From NCBI RefSeq assembly GCF_016583795.1, contig NZ_NRRS01000003.1:62001-126000 (forward strand): DNA of 64,000 bases. Reading direction: 5' to 3'. Made by a program: the position numbers and the translations under genes. The notes below the pieces were generated by a model. The model had not been told where the DNA came from and did not search any database. It saw only the letters and a program-made list of their open reading frames with translations. Positions 36,507 to 46,873 of the stretch are shown here, one piece after another; the stretch's first letter is position 1, and each line of letters opens with the position of its first letter. Origin of the DNA: Rhabdochromatium marinum. GTDB lineage: Bacteria > Pseudomonadota > Gammaproteobacteria > Chromatiales > Chromatiaceae.

Positions 36507-38660
36507 CTAAGCCCCGACGATCTCCGGCAGGCAGTTCACCTGATGCTGTGCATCCAGATGCACCGCCTCGGGATAGGCTTGGGCGCACTCCGGCCGCGCC
36601 ACCGGGCAGCGCGGATGAAAATAACAGCCGGATGGCGGCTGCGCCGGAGATGGCATGTCACCGCTCAGACGCACCTGTTCGCGACCACTGTCTGGGTCGA
36701 TACTGGGCACGGCCGAGAGCAGCGCCTGGGTATAGGGATGACGCGGGTTCCCCAGAATATCCGCAACCGGCCCCTGTTCGACCAAGCGTCCGAGATACAT
36801 CACCGCCACTTGCTGGGCCAGATAGGACACCACCGCAATGTTGTGGGTGATGAACAGATAACTGATACCAAAATCCTGTTGCAGGGATTTCAGCAAATTC
36901 AGAATCTGTGCTTGCACGGACACATCCAGCGCACTGGTTGGCTCATCACACACGATCACTCTTGGTTCCACTGCCAGCGCTCGTGCAATACAGATACGCT
37001 GGCGCTGACCGCCGGAGAACTCATGCGGATAGCGCGTCATAGCCTCAGCACCGATACCGACCCGCTCCAGCAATGCCGCCACCCGCTCGCGCCGGCGCGC
37101 AGCCTGACGCTCAATGCCCAGCGCCTGCAACCCCTCGCCGACAATGTCGCCAATCAGCATGCGCGGATTCATGGACGCAAAGGGATCCTGAAAAATGATC
37201 TGCAAATCCTTGCGCAAGCGGCGCATGCGCGCCGGTGCGAGCTGTGCCAGATCCTGTCCGCCATAGGTCACCCGCCCGCCGGTGGGTTGTTCAAGCCGCA
37301 GTAATCCCTTACCGGCTGTGGTCTTGCCGCAGCCGGACTCGCCGACCAGCGCCAGCGTCTCACCAGCGTTCAGGGTCAGATCCACTCCATCCACAGCCCG
37401 GACATGACCGACCACCCGCTTGAACAGCCCACGGCGAATCGGGAACCAGACCTTGAGCCCTTCGGTACGCAACAGCGGCTCTGCCCCCAATTTCGGGGCC
37501 AGTGCCGAGGCCGGGGCCGGCGCCATGGCCGTTTCGCCAGGCTGCGCAACATCAGCCGCTTGAGCCGATGCCGCCGCGACTCCCGACGACGGCCCCGCGC
37601 GCCACAGCAAACAGCGCACTTGCTGATCCTGACTGACAGCCTGCCAGTCGGGTTCGGTCGTCGCGCACGACTCCAGCACCCGATCGCAGCGCGGCGCAAA
37701 ACGACAACCCGCGAAGGACTGATCGAGCGCCGGCACCCGACCTGGAATCATGGCCAGTTGCCCCCCGCGCTTGGCCGCCGTGGGTAAGCTTTCGAGCAAT
37801 TTGCGGCTGTAAGGATGCGCGGGCGCCGCGAAAAACTCGGCGCAACTGGCCTGTTCGACAATTTGCCCGGCGTACATCACCGCCAGCCGCTCAGCCGTCT
37901 CGGCCACCACGCCCAAATCATGGGTGATCAGCAGCACCGCCATGCCGGTGTCGCGCTGCACACGCTTGAGTAACTGCAACACCTGTGCCTGAATGGTCAC
38001 ATCAAGTGCCGTCGTAGGCTCATCGGCGATCAGCAGACGGGGATTGCCAGCCAGCGCAATGGCAATCATCACCCGCTGTTTCATGCCGCCGGAGAGCTGA
38101 TGCGGATAGTCCTCGGCACGGCGCTCTGGATCGGGAATCCCCACCGCGCGCAGCAGTTCCTGCACCCGATCCGCGACCCATGCAGAGGCGCGCGTGCGGT
38201 CCATGTCTTCATGTACGCGCACCGCCTCGGCCACCTGAGCGCCAATGCGCATCACCGGATTCAGCGAGGTCTGGGGCTCCTGAAAGATCATCGCCATGCG
38301 CCCGCCGCGCAACATGCGCATCTCGCGCTCCGGCAGACTCAGCAACTCATGCCCGCCCAAACACACCGAACCCGCAACAATACGCCCGCCCAGCGGCAAC
38401 AGGCGCATCAGCGACAGCGCCGTCATCGACTTACCGCAGCCAGACTCCCCCAGTAACGCCAGAGTCTCACCCGGGGCAATGCGCAGATCAATGCCATCGA
38501 CCACCGTCACTGGCCGCGCCGCACCACCCAGCTGAGTACGCAACCCACGCACCTCCAGCACAGCCCCAGCAGCCCCAGCAGCCCCAGCAGCCCCAGCAGC
38601 CCCAGCAGCCCCAGCCTCCGGCCCAGCCACGCCCCGTTCAGCCCCAGCCTGCTCAACCAT
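36507..38660 (-). CDS. yejF: peptide ABC transporter dual ATPase (YejF-like)
   Basis: 717 residues: two fused ABC ATPase domains, each followed by an oligopeptide-type tail. First Walker [11 protein letters not shown] with LSGGMKQRV; second [11 protein letters not shown] with FSGGQRQRI; tails GCRFAPRC and GCYFHPRC, the latter pair typical of the OppD/OppF class with an Fe-S or zinc-like Cys pattern. ATG 38660 has GGAG ten bases upstream. The N-terminus carries an Ala/Gly triplet run encoded by a 9-bp tandem repeat, not seen in usual YejF. Energises import by the permeases encoded upstream. Confidence 0.88.
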   Translation of the reverse strand: MVEQAGAERGVAGPEAGAAGAAGAAGAAGAAGAVLEVRGLRTQLGGAARPVTVVDGIDLRIAPGETLALLGESGCGKSMTALSLMRLLPLGGRIVAGSVCLGGHELLSLPEREMRMLRGGRMAMIFQEPQTSLNPVMRIGAQVAEAVRVHEDMDRTRASAWVADRVQELLRAVGIPDPERRAEDYPHQLSGGMKQRVMIAIALAGNPRLLIADEPTTALDVTIQAQVLQLLKRVQRDTGMAVLLITHDLGVVAETAERLAVMYAGQIVEQASCAEFFAAPAHPYSRKLLESLPTAAKRGGQLAMIPGRVPALDQSFAGCRFAPRCDRVLESCATTEPDWQAVSQDQQVRCLLWRAGPSSGVAAASAQAADVAQPGETAMAPAPASALAPKLGAEPLLRTEGLKVWFPIRRGLFKRVVGHVRAVDGVDLTLNAGETLALVGESGCGKTTAGKGLLRLEQPTGGRVTYGGQDLAQLAPARMRRLRKDLQIIFQDPFASMNPRMLIGDIVGEGLQALGIERQAARRRERVAALLERVGIGAEAMTRYPHEFSGGQRQRICIARALAVEPRVIVCDEPTSALDVSVQAQILNLLKSLQQDFGISYLFITHNIAVVSYLAQQVAVMYLGRLVEQGPVADILGNPRHPYTQALLSAVPSIDPDSGREQVRLSGDMPSPAQPPSGCYFHPRCPVARPECAQAYPEAVHLDAQHQVNCLPEIVGA
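38562..38614. repeat. 9-bp tandem repeat inside yejF
   Basis: About six copies of AGCAGCCCC on the plus strand, coding on the other strand for repeated Gly-Ala-Ala near residues 15-35 of the ATPase. The unit is a multiple of three, so copy-number change would lengthen the linker without shifting frame. Confidence 0.85.
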
Positions 38661-38816
38661 CAGTGTCGAGCTCCGGGCCGGGTTGCGCACTCGGGGGTGT
38701 TCGATCGCAGGGATGCGATCGCAAGCCTACAGGGACGTATTCACGGCGCCCCCCGGGAGTGTAACCCGGCCCGGAGCCGGAAGCCCCTCCGCCATCAAAC
38801 GCAACCACCAACCCAC

Positions 38817-40241
38817 TCATGCCGTCCCCCTCAAGCGTGGATCAAACGCATCCCGCACCACATCAGCCAGCAGATTGGCCGCCAGCACCAGCGTAAACAT
38901 AAATCCAAAGGCTGCCGCCAGTGACCACCAAACGATGGGATCGCGCGCCAACTCCAAGCGAGCACTGTTGATCATATTGCCCCAGCTGTTCATGGTCGGA
39001 TCAACGCCGATGTTGACATAGGACAGCACCGCCTCAGCGAGCACCAGGCCGCTGAAGTCGAGCACCAGGGTAATCATTACGATATGCAGCACATTGGGCA
39101 GAATATGACGGGCAATCAGGCGCGAATGGCGCACACCCAAGGCAATCGCCGCCTGCACATAGTCGGCCTCGCGCAGCTTAAGTGACTCGCCACGCAGCAG
39201 CCGGCACAGCCCGGTCCAACTGGTCACCCCCAGGATAATGCACAAAAACAGCAGCCGCAGATCCGCACGCTCGACCAGACTGTTGAACTCATCGCCATGG
39301 TTGGCCATATACACTTGGAGCATCAGAATCGCCGCCGCGATCAACAGCACGCCGGGGATGGAATTCAGCGTGGTGTAAAGGTACTGAATAATGTCATCGG
39401 TCAGGCCACGAAAATAGCCCGCCATAATGCCCAGAATCACCGCCGCCGGCAGCATCACCAGCGTGGTAAGGGTGCCGATCACCAGCCCGGTGCGAATGCT
39501 TTTCAGACTTTGATAAAACACATCCTCACCGACCTTGTCAGTCCCCAGGATGTGATATTTCACCGCCAGCTCAGCGGCAATAAAGCCAAGCACCAGCATC
39601 ACCAACAGAGTCCAGACGGCAACCCGCCACGCCGCCTGGGTCGGCTCCTGGCGCAGCTGCAACACGCGTTGCGCAAAGGATTCGCGCGCACGCCAAGCGC
39701 TGAGGCCCAGCACCATCAGCAGAAAGCCCGTCCAGGCAATCAGCCCCTGCACCAACCCCAGCAACGTGGATAGCAGAATATCAGGCGCACGGTCCCGTGC
39801 GGGATCAGTCAGATGGGCGCCGCCATGCTCAAGTCTGGGATAGGCACGGATCACAGAGCCATCCGGCTGCTCCATTGCCTCTTTCACGAACAGATGAGTC
39901 GCAAAAGGCGCCGAGAAGGTTTTTTCCTCCTGCTCGCGCAGCGGTTGCAGCCACAGATCAAGCAGCGAGATCACCTGAGTTGAATACGTCGGCGTCTCTT
40001 GGCTCGCCTCCCCTACCGCAGGCGTTTGAGCCTCCAGACGCGGATGAAAATGCACCGAATCCAGCAACCCGATTGCCACATAGACACTCAGCACCACCAG
40101 GGCGCCTGCCGCGACCCGCGAGCGTCCCACCTGCTGCCAGGGCACGCGCAGATGCGGATGCCGCGTCGCATGGAAGGCAAAGCCCAGCACCACCGCGATC
40201 AGCACAAAGATCAGCGCATCGGTCCAGAGCACCACTAGCAT
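38817..40241 (-). CDS. yejE: peptide ABC transporter permease with extended N-terminus (YejE-like)
   Basis: 474 residues from ATG 40241, which has GGAGGAGGG at proper spacing; the longer frame to 40316 is less likely. The C-terminal 280 residues are a standard binding-protein-dependent permease (GLVIGTLTTLVMLPAAVILGIMAGYF, and the EAA loop around ESLKLREADYVQAAIALGV). The N-terminal ~190 residues add two or three more helices and a periplasmic segment, making it over 100 residues longer than E. coli YejE (341). Follows yejB by 49 bp. Confidence 0.87.
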   Translation of the reverse strand: MLVVLWTDALIFVLIAVVLGFAFHATRHPHLRVPWQQVGRSRVAAGALVVLSVYVAIGLLDSVHFHPRLEAQTPAVGEASQETPTYSTQVISLLDLWLQPLREQEEKTFSAPFATHLFVKEAMEQPDGSVIRAYPRLEHGGAHLTDPARDRAPDILLSTLLGLVQGLIAWTGFLLMVLGLSAWRARESFAQRVLQLRQEPTQAAWRVAVWTLLVMLVLGFIAAELAVKYHILGTDKVGEDVFYQSLKSIRTGLVIGTLTTLVMLPAAVILGIMAGYFRGLTDDIIQYLYTTLNSIPGVLLIAAAILMLQVYMANHGDEFNSLVERADLRLLFLCIILGVTSWTGLCRLLRGESLKLREADYVQAAIALGVRHSRLIARHILPNVLHIVMITLVLDFSGLVLAEAVLSYVNIGVDPTMNSWGNMINSARLELARDPIVWWSLAAAFGFMFTLVLAANLLADVVRDAFDPRLRGTA

Positions 40242-40290
40242 GACCAGCGCCCTCCTCCGACCAACCACACCCAGCCCACAGCCATCGCCG

Positions 40291-41268
40291 TCATGACAAC
40301 CGCACCCGCGGGTCAACCAGCGTATAGGAGATGTCCGTCAATATCAGTCCCAGAATATAGAGCACGGAACCCAAGAACACCATGGCACGCACAATGGCAA
40401 AATCCTGGCGACTGATGGCATCAATGGTGTAGCTGCCCAGCCCCGGCACGCCAAAGAAGGACTCAGTAATGAGCGCGCCCATGAACAGCAGCGGCAGCAC
40501 CGCGACCACGCCGGTCAGAATCGGGATGAGCGCATTGCGCAACACATGACGAAACAGCACCACCCGCTCCGGCAGCCCCTTGGCACGCGCGGTGCGAACA
40601 TAGTCACGATTGATCTCTTCGAGAAAAAAGGTGCGATACAGCCGGGTGCCGGTTCCAATACCGGCGATGACGCTGACAATGACCGGCAGGATCAAAAACT
40701 TAATTGCCTCAAACCCAGTGTCATAGCCGGAGATGGGCACCAGATGCAGCAGCTTGCCGATCAGAAACTGCCCACCGATGATATAGAACAGGCTGGAGAT
40801 GGACATCATGGCCACCAGCAGCACCACGCTGCCAACATCAACATAGGTGGCACGAAAAAAGATAATCATCAGCGCATAGCTGATATTCAGCGCCAACCCC
40901 AGCAGCAGCACCGGCACCGCGATGGCCAGGCTCGGCCACATGCGCTGGGCAATATCATTGCCGATGTCGCGCCCACTGTCAGAGGCGCCAAAATCGAACG
41001 CAAACAGCTTGAGCGACTTCTGGAAAAAAATCGTCTGGGTCAGCACGCCCAAACCGCCCGCCTGAGCATTGATGAACAAGGGCTGATCATAGCCATGCTC
41101 GGCCTTCCAGGTATCAATCGCCTCTTCGGTCACCCGCTTGTCGCCAAGCTGCATGCGTGCCATATCATCGGGTGAGTTGACGACGAAAAAGAGCGCGAAG
41201 GTGATGAGATTCACCCCAATCAGAATCGGCAGCGCATAGGCCACCCGCCGTAGCATGTAAGCCATCAT
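40291..41268 (-). CDS. yejB: peptide ABC transporter permease (YejB-like)
   Basis: 325 residues from ATG 41268, which overlaps the stop of the binding-protein gene (ATGATG/TGA). Typical start MMAYMLRRVAYALPILIGVNLITF and EAA loop EINRDYVRTARAKGLPERVVL, with six or so helices. A long open frame upstream in the same phase lies inside the preceding gene and is not used. Confidence 0.9.
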   Translation of the reverse strand: MMAYMLRRVAYALPILIGVNLITFALFFVVNSPDDMARMQLGDKRVTEEAIDTWKAEHGYDQPLFINAQAGGLGVLTQTIFFQKSLKLFAFDFGASDSGRDIGNDIAQRMWPSLAIAVPVLLLGLALNISYALMIIFFRATYVDVGSVVLLVAMMSISSLFYIIGGQFLIGKLLHLVPISGYDTGFEAIKFLILPVIVSVIAGIGTGTRLYRTFFLEEINRDYVRTARAKGLPERVVLFRHVLRNALIPILTGVVAVLPLLFMGALITESFFGVPGLGSYTIDAISRQDFAIVRAMVFLGSVLYILGLILTDISYTLVDPRVRLS

Positions 41269-43496
41269 AGCGCGCGGCTCCGTTCGCGCCGGCGCGCCAT
41301 CTGCCAAGCCGGCAGCGCCCCCAGCAGCAACAGCAGGACCAGCAGGCCCAGCGGCCAAAGTACGGGCGGATTCCAGGCCACACGCTGCTCGGCGCGCTGC
41401 TGCGGATCCAGGCGGCGGTATTTCAGGGTGTTGTTCGCCATCAGATTCGGCTTCACATTGCCGACCCACTGGTGATACAGGCTGTAGGCCTTGGGGAAAA
41501 AGCCAAAAGCCACCGGCCCATCGCGACGCAGTATCTCGGTCATCGCGTCGATCAGCGCTTGCCGCTCCGGGCCATCGTCCATCACCCGCATGCGCTCAAA
41601 CAGGCGGTCAAAGTCGGGATTGCGATAATTAAAGGCGTTCTCGCCGCCATCCACCTTGGCATTGGGACCATAGAGCAGAAAGAAGAAATTCTCCGGATCC
41701 GGATAATCGGCGTTCCAGCCCCACATGAAGATTTGCCCGGTGCCCTCGCGCATTTTGTCCTGAAAGCGATTGTAATCCGTCGCGCGCACCACCAGCTCAA
41801 TGCCCAACTTGTTGAACTGCTTGCGCATCCAGTTCAGCCGCGCCTTGCCATCCGGGCCAGCATCCATGGCCTCGTAGTAGAGCGTCAACGGGCGGCCGGT
41901 GTCGGGATCGCGTCCGTCAGGATAACCCGCCTCGGCCAGCAGCGCGCGGGCCGCCGCAATGGATTTGCGCTCAGCCCGTCCCTGGTGCCAATCAAAGATG
42001 TAGGGATTCAGTCCCGCGCGCCCCTCTTGGTAGCCAAAAATACCCGGCGGAATCATCCCCTGGGCCTGGAGCGCTCGCCCATTGGCGAAAATGGAAATGT
42101 ATTCACCGAAATCGACTGCGATGGTAATAGCGCGGCGCAACAGGCGTGCGCGTTCTGAATCGCCACCGAGGATCGGGTCGAGCATATTGAAACCCATGTA
42201 CCAGATGCTGGTATTGACCGCCGTGGCGAGGCGGATGCCCTGTTCGCGCAGAGGCTCGGTCAATTCCGCATCACCGGCGGCGCTGAACTGAATCGCCTGA
42301 TCAAAGGCATCTGAAGCAATGCCAGAGCTGTCGTAGTAACCCTGCAAAAACTTATTCCAGTAGGGAATGCTTTCCTTTTCCAGGGCGTAGATGGCCTTGT
42401 CAATCAGCGGCAGCGGTTGTCCGGCATCCTCCAGCAGACCGGCAGCGCGATCCTGCGCCATACCCTCGCTCGGGTAGGTTTCCCCATGAAAGTGCGGATT
42501 ACGCTCCAACACCATGCGCAAATTGGGATTGTTTTCGCTCAGCATAAAGGCACCGGTGCCAAGCGGATACCAGTCCAGGGTGATGTTGCGCTCCGACAGC
42601 CCCGGCTGGGCATAAAAGGCCTCGGCCTCCCAGGGCATGGGACTGAAAAACAGCATCGCCAGCCAGTACTGAAATTGCGGATAACGCCCCTTGATGTGAA
42701 TGCGGTAACTGTAGCGGTCGAGCACCTCGGCGCCGCGAAAAGGCACCGTGCGCAGATCAACAAAAGGCCGGACGCCATCGACCGGCGCCGGCGCCGCCTC
42801 TGCCAGACGCTCGCTCAGCTCAGCGAAATCCAGAAGATGCTTTTTCATCAGTCCGGCGATGGGTGAATGCAACCAGGGTGCGGCCAGACGCTTGATCTGG
42901 TAGACATAATCCTCGGCAATCAGCTCACGGGTGCCCTGCTGGGCGAAATCGCCGAGATCCTCAATGCCACGCAGATCAGCCGGCGTCAGGTGATGGTAGA
43001 GATACGACGCCCCGGTGGCATCACGCGCCAGGGCCGGATGCGGCTGGTAATGGATACCAGGGCGCAGCCGAATCCGATACTCGCTCAAGGCAATCTGATC
43101 CGCCGGGGCCGAATCGGGCAGCGGCGCACCCTCGGCATCGAAATAGCGCACCTCAGGCATGGCGGTGCTGGTTAGCGGCACCAGAGTATAGGGGCGCTTG
43201 AGAAAATGGTATTGCAGCGGCGGCTCATAGACCTGCCCAATGAAGGCATACTCATTGCTGCTGTAAGCGCGCACCGGATCGAGATGCTTAGGCTGCTCGG
43301 TGAAGGCGCTGTAGACGGTCTTCGCGCGCGCCTCGCTGGCCGGATAGGGATTGTTCCAGGCACCATCACCGCAGCCGCTTAGCCCGAGACTGAGCGACAT
43401 CAGCAGCACCGGCAACCTGAGTGCACCAGCCAGTGATTTCCGTGCTGGCGCTTTTCTCCGCGACGGACTTTGGGTAATGTGAGGGATTGGTTTCAC
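41265..43496 (-). CDS. yejA: peptide-binding lipoprotein of ABC transporter (YejA-like)
   Basis: 743 residues from GTG 43496. Basic N-region, hydrophobic segment and lipobox LGLSGC (Cys about 42) predict a lipoprotein. The body is a family 5 solute-binding protein: FTEQPKHLDPVRAYSSNEYAFIGQVYEPPLQY, NAVNTSIWYMGFNM-like and MWGWNADYPDPENFF stretches. At over 700 residues it is longer than E. coli YejA (604). A C-terminal hydrophobic stretch (VLWPLGLLVLLLLLGALPAW) followed by Arg residues forms an unusual membrane anchor. The frame extends to GTG 43574, six bases from fabI, an unlikely start. Confidence 0.85.
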   Translation of the reverse strand: MKPIPHITQSPSRRKAPARKSLAGALRLPVLLMSLSLGLSGCGDGAWNNPYPASEARAKTVYSAFTEQPKHLDPVRAYSSNEYAFIGQVYEPPLQYHFLKRPYTLVPLTSTAMPEVRYFDAEGAPLPDSAPADQIALSEYRIRLRPGIHYQPHPALARDATGASYLYHHLTPADLRGIEDLGDFAQQGTRELIAEDYVYQIKRLAAPWLHSPIAGLMKKHLLDFAELSERLAEAAPAPVDGVRPFVDLRTVPFRGAEVLDRYSYRIHIKGRYPQFQYWLAMLFFSPMPWEAEAFYAQPGLSERNITLDWYPLGTGAFMLSENNPNLRMVLERNPHFHGETYPSEGMAQDRAAGLLEDAGQPLPLIDKAIYALEKESIPYWNKFLQGYYDSSGIASDAFDQAIQFSAAGDAELTEPLREQGIRLATAVNTSIWYMGFNMLDPILGGDSERARLLRRAITIAVDFGEYISIFANGRALQAQGMIPPGIFGYQEGRAGLNPYIFDWHQGRAERKSIAAARALLAEAGYPDGRDPDTGRPLTLYYEAMDAGPDGKARLNWMRKQFNKLGIELVVRATDYNRFQDKMREGTGQIFMWGWNADYPDPENFFFLLYGPNAKVDGGENAFNYRNPDFDRLFERMRVMDDGPERQALIDAMTEILRRDGPVAFGFFPKAYSLYHQWVGNVKPNLMANNTLKYRRLDPQQRAEQRVAWNPPVLWPLGLLVLLLLLGALPAWQMARRRERSRAL

Positions 43497-43580
43497 GCGC
43501 CCAATGATCGCATCACTGAGGCGAACTGACCAGCGCTGAACCTCAACCACCGCACAGCAGAGAATCAGAGACACAAGATT

Positions 43581-44357
43581 ATGGGATTTTTAGCCGATAA
43601 GCGCTTTTTGATCACCGGCGTTGCCAGCAACCGCTCCATCGCCTGGGGCGTGGCTCAGGCCATGCACCGCGAGGGCGCCCAGCTGGCCTTCAGCTACCAG
43701 GGCGAGAAACTACACAGCCGGGTGGCCGATCTGGCCGCGCAATGCGAGTCATCCATCGTGCTGCCGCTGGATGTGGCCAACGATGCGGAGATTGATCGCT
43801 GCTTCGAACAGCTGGCCGGCCATTGGGATGGGTTTGATGGCATCGTGCATTCCATTGCCTTTGCGCCCAAGGCAGAGCTGGAAGGCAACTACATCGATGC
43901 CGTGACCCGGGAAGGCTTCAGCACCGCTCATGACATCAGCGCCTATAGCTTGGCGGCGCTGGCCAAGGCTGGCCGGCCACTGATGGCTGGGCGCCAAGGC
44001 GCCCTGGTCACCATGAGCTACCTGGGGGCGGTGCGCGCGGTGCCGAATTACAACGTCATGGGGGTGGCCAAGGCCAGCTTGGAGGCCAATGTGCGTTATC
44101 TGGCCGCCTCGCTTGGCCCCGAGGGCATCCGCGTCAATGCCGTCTCCGCCGGGCCGATTCGCACCCTCGCCGCCGCCGGTATCGCAGACTTTCGCTCCAT
44201 GCTCAAACAGGTCGAGGAACGCACGCCGCTGCGGCGCAATGTCACCATTGAGGAAGTCGGCAATGCCGCAGCTTTCCTGTGCTCGGATCTGGCCTCCGGT
44301 ATCACCGGCGACGTGCTTTACGTCGATACCGGCTACCACATCCTGGGCTTAGGCTGA
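43581..44357 (+). CDS. fabI: enoyl-[acyl-carrier-protein] reductase (NADH)
   Basis: 258 residues, the NADH-dependent enoyl reductase closing each fatty-acid elongation cycle. Signatures: [19 protein letters not shown], the SIAFAPK stretch, [29 protein letters not shown] split around the catalytic Tyr and Lys, and [12 protein letters not shown]. Full length. Convergent with ppiD, five bases between stops. Confidence 0.95.
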   Translation: MGFLADKRFLITGVASNRSIAWGVAQAMHREGAQLAFSYQGEKLHSRVADLAAQCESSIVLPLDVANDAEIDRCFEQLAGHWDGFDGIVHSIAFAPKAELEGNYIDAVTREGFSTAHDISAYSLAALAKAGRPLMAGRQGALVTMSYLGAVRAVPNYNVMGVAKASLEANVRYLAASLGPEGIRVNAVSAGPIRTLAAAGIADFRSMLKQVEERTPLRRNVTIEEVGNAAAFLCSDLASGITGDVLYVDTGYHILGLG

Positions 44358-44362
44358 GGCCA

Positions 44363-46300
44363 TCAATCGGCGGACTCAGACGCCAGCGCCTTGCGTTCGA
44401 TCTTGGCGCTGGCTTCGAGTCCGCTCACGAAATGGCTGAAATCGGCACGACCGATCCTTTGTGCGAGTGCGCGCGACTCAGCGGCGCTGACCTCAGCCCC
44501 TAAAGCCTCATCCTGGCCGTCCTGCACGGCAGAGACGAGGATCACAAAGGCATCCCCGGCACCATCGGCCAGGGTGCCAATGCTTGGCTGCTCATCCATC
44601 GGACGCGGCAGCAGAAAGGCTTCACGCAGCACCGGACTGGGAACTTCACTCGACTGACGCTCAAGCAGGCCGGGAGCCTCAACCGTATAGCTGGTGCCGG
44701 CCACCTCGACGGCTTCCGCTACTGGAGTGGTCTCCTGGCGCAGGCGCTCGGCCAGGGTTTGGGCCGCTTCCAACGCGGCCTCAGCCGCCTGGCGTGTGCT
44801 CAGGATGGTGACGATGTCATCGCGTACTTCTTCAAAAGGACGCAGGGCTTCCGGGCGATGCCCATCAATACGCAGCACCAGGGCTTGTAGCTGCTGGGGA
44901 TCGGGTTCGAGCAGCTCGCTGTTGTTGCCCAGATTCAGCACATCATCACTGAAGGCGGCTGTCATCACCTTGGGATTGGCAAAGATCCCCTCGCCACCGC
45001 TGCGATCCAGCCAGTCGCTCTGCTGCACAGTCAGGCCCAGCTCCTCGGCGGCCGGTACCAGACTGTCAGGCACCTCGTAACTCAGGGTCGCCAAACGCTC
45101 GGCATAGTCGTAAAAAGCGCCCTCGGCGGAGCGACTCTGTAATTCTTTGCGCAGCTCATCGGCCACCTCGTCAAAGGGTGGCACCTGGCTGGGCTCAATG
45201 GCGGTCACCTCCAGCAGGTGATAGCCGAAACGGCTGCGGACCGGCTCGCTCAGCTCATTGACGTCCAGACTAAAGGCGGCCTGCTCAACAATGGGATCAA
45301 GCATACCCCGCTCGATCTGGCCCAGATCACCACCTTGATCAGCCGAGAGCGGGTCATCCGAGACTTCGCCCGCCAGGGTGGCAAAATCCTCACCCGCCAG
45401 CAGGCGCTCACGAACTTCAGCCGCCTGCTCGCGGGCCTTGGCAATGGCGGCCTCATCGGCATCGGCTGGCAGTGCAATCAGGATGTGGCGCAGCGTGCGT
45501 TGCTCGGGGGTTTTGAGTGTCTCGGTGCGTTCCTCATAAAGCGCGTGCAGATCCGCTGCGCTGACCGGCTGATCCGCACCCAGCGTTTCCGGTGACAGCA
45601 GGATATAGCTCAGTTTGACCTGCTCGGGTGACTTAAAGTCATCCGGGTGCTGCTCATAGTAGGCGTGCAGGGCGTCCTCATCTGGCGGCTCGCTGGGTGC
45701 AAAATCGCTGTGGGGAAGCTTGATGTAGCGGATGTCGCGCTGCTGATGCATCAGGCGCAGGCTTTGCTTGACCTCGGTTTGAGTGGCAAAGGCGGTACTC
45801 TGCACCACCCGCTCCAGTTGCGTGTCCAACAAGCGGCGGCGCAGGCTCTGTTCGAACATGGCCGGCGTCAGCCCCTGGTATTGCAGGACTTGCGCATAGG
45901 TGGCCTTGTCAAAGCGGCCGTCTTTCTGAAAGGCCGGCTCCTGGGCAATGGCTGAGCGCAGCACCGCATCCGCCACCCGCAGTCCCAGGCGCTGTGAAGC
46001 ATCAAGCATCACCTGCGCCTCGATCATTTGATTCAGCACCCGCTCGCGCAGGCCGGTTCCTTCAAAAAGTGCCGGGTCATAGGCATCGCCGAGGCGCGCG
46101 CGCATATCCATGCGGGTGCGTTGGACATTTTGATTCAGCTGGGCCTCGGTGATCTCGGCGCCATTGACGCTGGCCACCACCGGCTCGCCGCCGCCGCCCA
46201 GGTAGGATTGAATTCCCCACAGCGCGAAGGGGATACTGATCAGGATCACGATGGCCCAAGCCATCCAGCCCTGAGCGCGTTCACGAATCTCAAGAAGCAT
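44363..46300 (-). CDS. ppiD: periplasmic chaperone / peptidyl-prolyl isomerase PpiD
   Basis: 645 residues from ATG 46300 (MLLEIRERAQGWMAWAIV), the canonical PpiD start; the longer frame overlaps the tRNA terminator. One membrane helix (about 12-33), a SurA-like N-terminal chaperone domain, a parvulin domain (RTLRHILIALPADAD...GGDLGQIERGMLDP...RFGYHLLEV), and a C-terminal chaperone domain. It sits at the Sec translocon exit in E. coli. Conserved position downstream of hupB, here with two tRNA genes between. Confidence 0.92.
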   Translation of the reverse strand: MLLEIRERAQGWMAWAIVILISIPFALWGIQSYLGGGGEPVVASVNGAEITEAQLNQNVQRTRMDMRARLGDAYDPALFEGTGLRERVLNQMIEAQVMLDASQRLGLRVADAVLRSAIAQEPAFQKDGRFDKATYAQVLQYQGLTPAMFEQSLRRRLLDTQLERVVQSTAFATQTEVKQSLRLMHQQRDIRYIKLPHSDFAPSEPPDEDALHAYYEQHPDDFKSPEQVKLSYILLSPETLGADQPVSAADLHALYEERTETLKTPEQRTLRHILIALPADADEAAIAKAREQAAEVRERLLAGEDFATLAGEVSDDPLSADQGGDLGQIERGMLDPIVEQAAFSLDVNELSEPVRSRFGYHLLEVTAIEPSQVPPFDEVADELRKELQSRSAEGAFYDYAERLATLSYEVPDSLVPAAEELGLTVQQSDWLDRSGGEGIFANPKVMTAAFSDDVLNLGNNSELLEPDPQQLQALVLRIDGHRPEALRPFEEVRDDIVTILSTRQAAEAALEAAQTLAERLRQETTPVAEAVEVAGTSYTVEAPGLLERQSSEVPSPVLREAFLLPRPMDEQPSIGTLADGAGDAFVILVSAVQDGQDEALGAEVSAAESRALAQRIGRADFSHFVSGLEASAKIERKALASESAD

Positions 46301-46409
46301 GGCGTGATGTTTAGCTCGTGCGGGGCGCTGTTGGCACAGCGCGTAGGATAAAGGGGCTGTACTGGACGGCGTGAGCGGATGGCACGCCGGAGACAAAAAC
46401 AGCTGACAC

Positions 46410-46440
46410 AAAAACGGGGTACCCGATGAAGGATACCCCG
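46410..46440 (-). terminator. rho-independent terminator after tRNA-Asp
   Basis: On the minus strand, 82 bases past the tRNA: stem CGGGGTATCC / GGGTACCCCG with a six-base loop, followed by TTTTTGTG. Confidence 0.85.
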
Positions 46441-46521
46441 CAATTTTTTCGTCGAGAGCCGCGCTGAATCATGAGAGTGAATCAGGGTTGGCCTGTGCGC
46501 TTATAGTAGCGCGTTTCTATT

Positions 46522-46598
46522 TGGCGGAGTGGACGGGACTCGAACCCGCGACCCCCGGCGTGACAGGCCGGTATTCTAACCGACTGAACTACCACTCC
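46522..46598 (-). tRNA. tRNA-Asp (anticodon GTC)
   Basis: Cloverleaf complete: acceptor GGAGTGG/CCACTCC, anticodon arm CCGGC-CTGTCAC-GCCGG (GTC), T-arm GCGGG-TTCGAGT-CCCGT, encoded CCA. Lies between tRNA-Val(TAC) and ppiD. Confidence 0.95.
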
Positions 46599-46641
46599 TA
46601 AAACTTGTTAAACCGAAACTTTTTAACTTGGTTTAGTGCTG

Positions 46642-46657
46642 CTTGGCTTTAGCCAAG
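46642..46657. other. small hairpin between the two tRNA genes
   Basis: CTTGGC-TTTA-GCCAAG inverted repeat in the A/T-rich spacer between tRNA-Val and tRNA-Asp. On the minus strand no T run follows, so it is more likely a processing feature than a terminator. Confidence 0.3.
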
Positions 46658-46737
46658 TATTTTCACAATCAACTGAACCAGTTTACCACAAAAATTTTGT
46701 TAGCAAAAGCCAGCCACTGCACAAATAACCGAATATG

Positions 46738-46813
46738 TGGTGGGTGCTGCAGGGATCGAACCTGCGACCCTCGCCTTGTAAGGGCGATGCTCTCCCAGCT
46801 GAGCTAAGCACCC
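46738..46813 (-). tRNA. tRNA-Val (anticodon TAC)
   Basis: Acceptor GGGTGCT/AGCACCC, anticodon arm TCGCC-CTTACAA-GGCGA (TAC), T-arm GCAGG-TTCGATC-CCTGC, encoded CCA. It lies just downstream of hupB, with which it may be co-transcribed. Confidence 0.95.
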
Positions 46814-46873
46814 GATCGCATGGGCTTGCAGAGGCTCTGAATTGCTTCAGTTAAGGCTGCTCTGCAAAGACAG

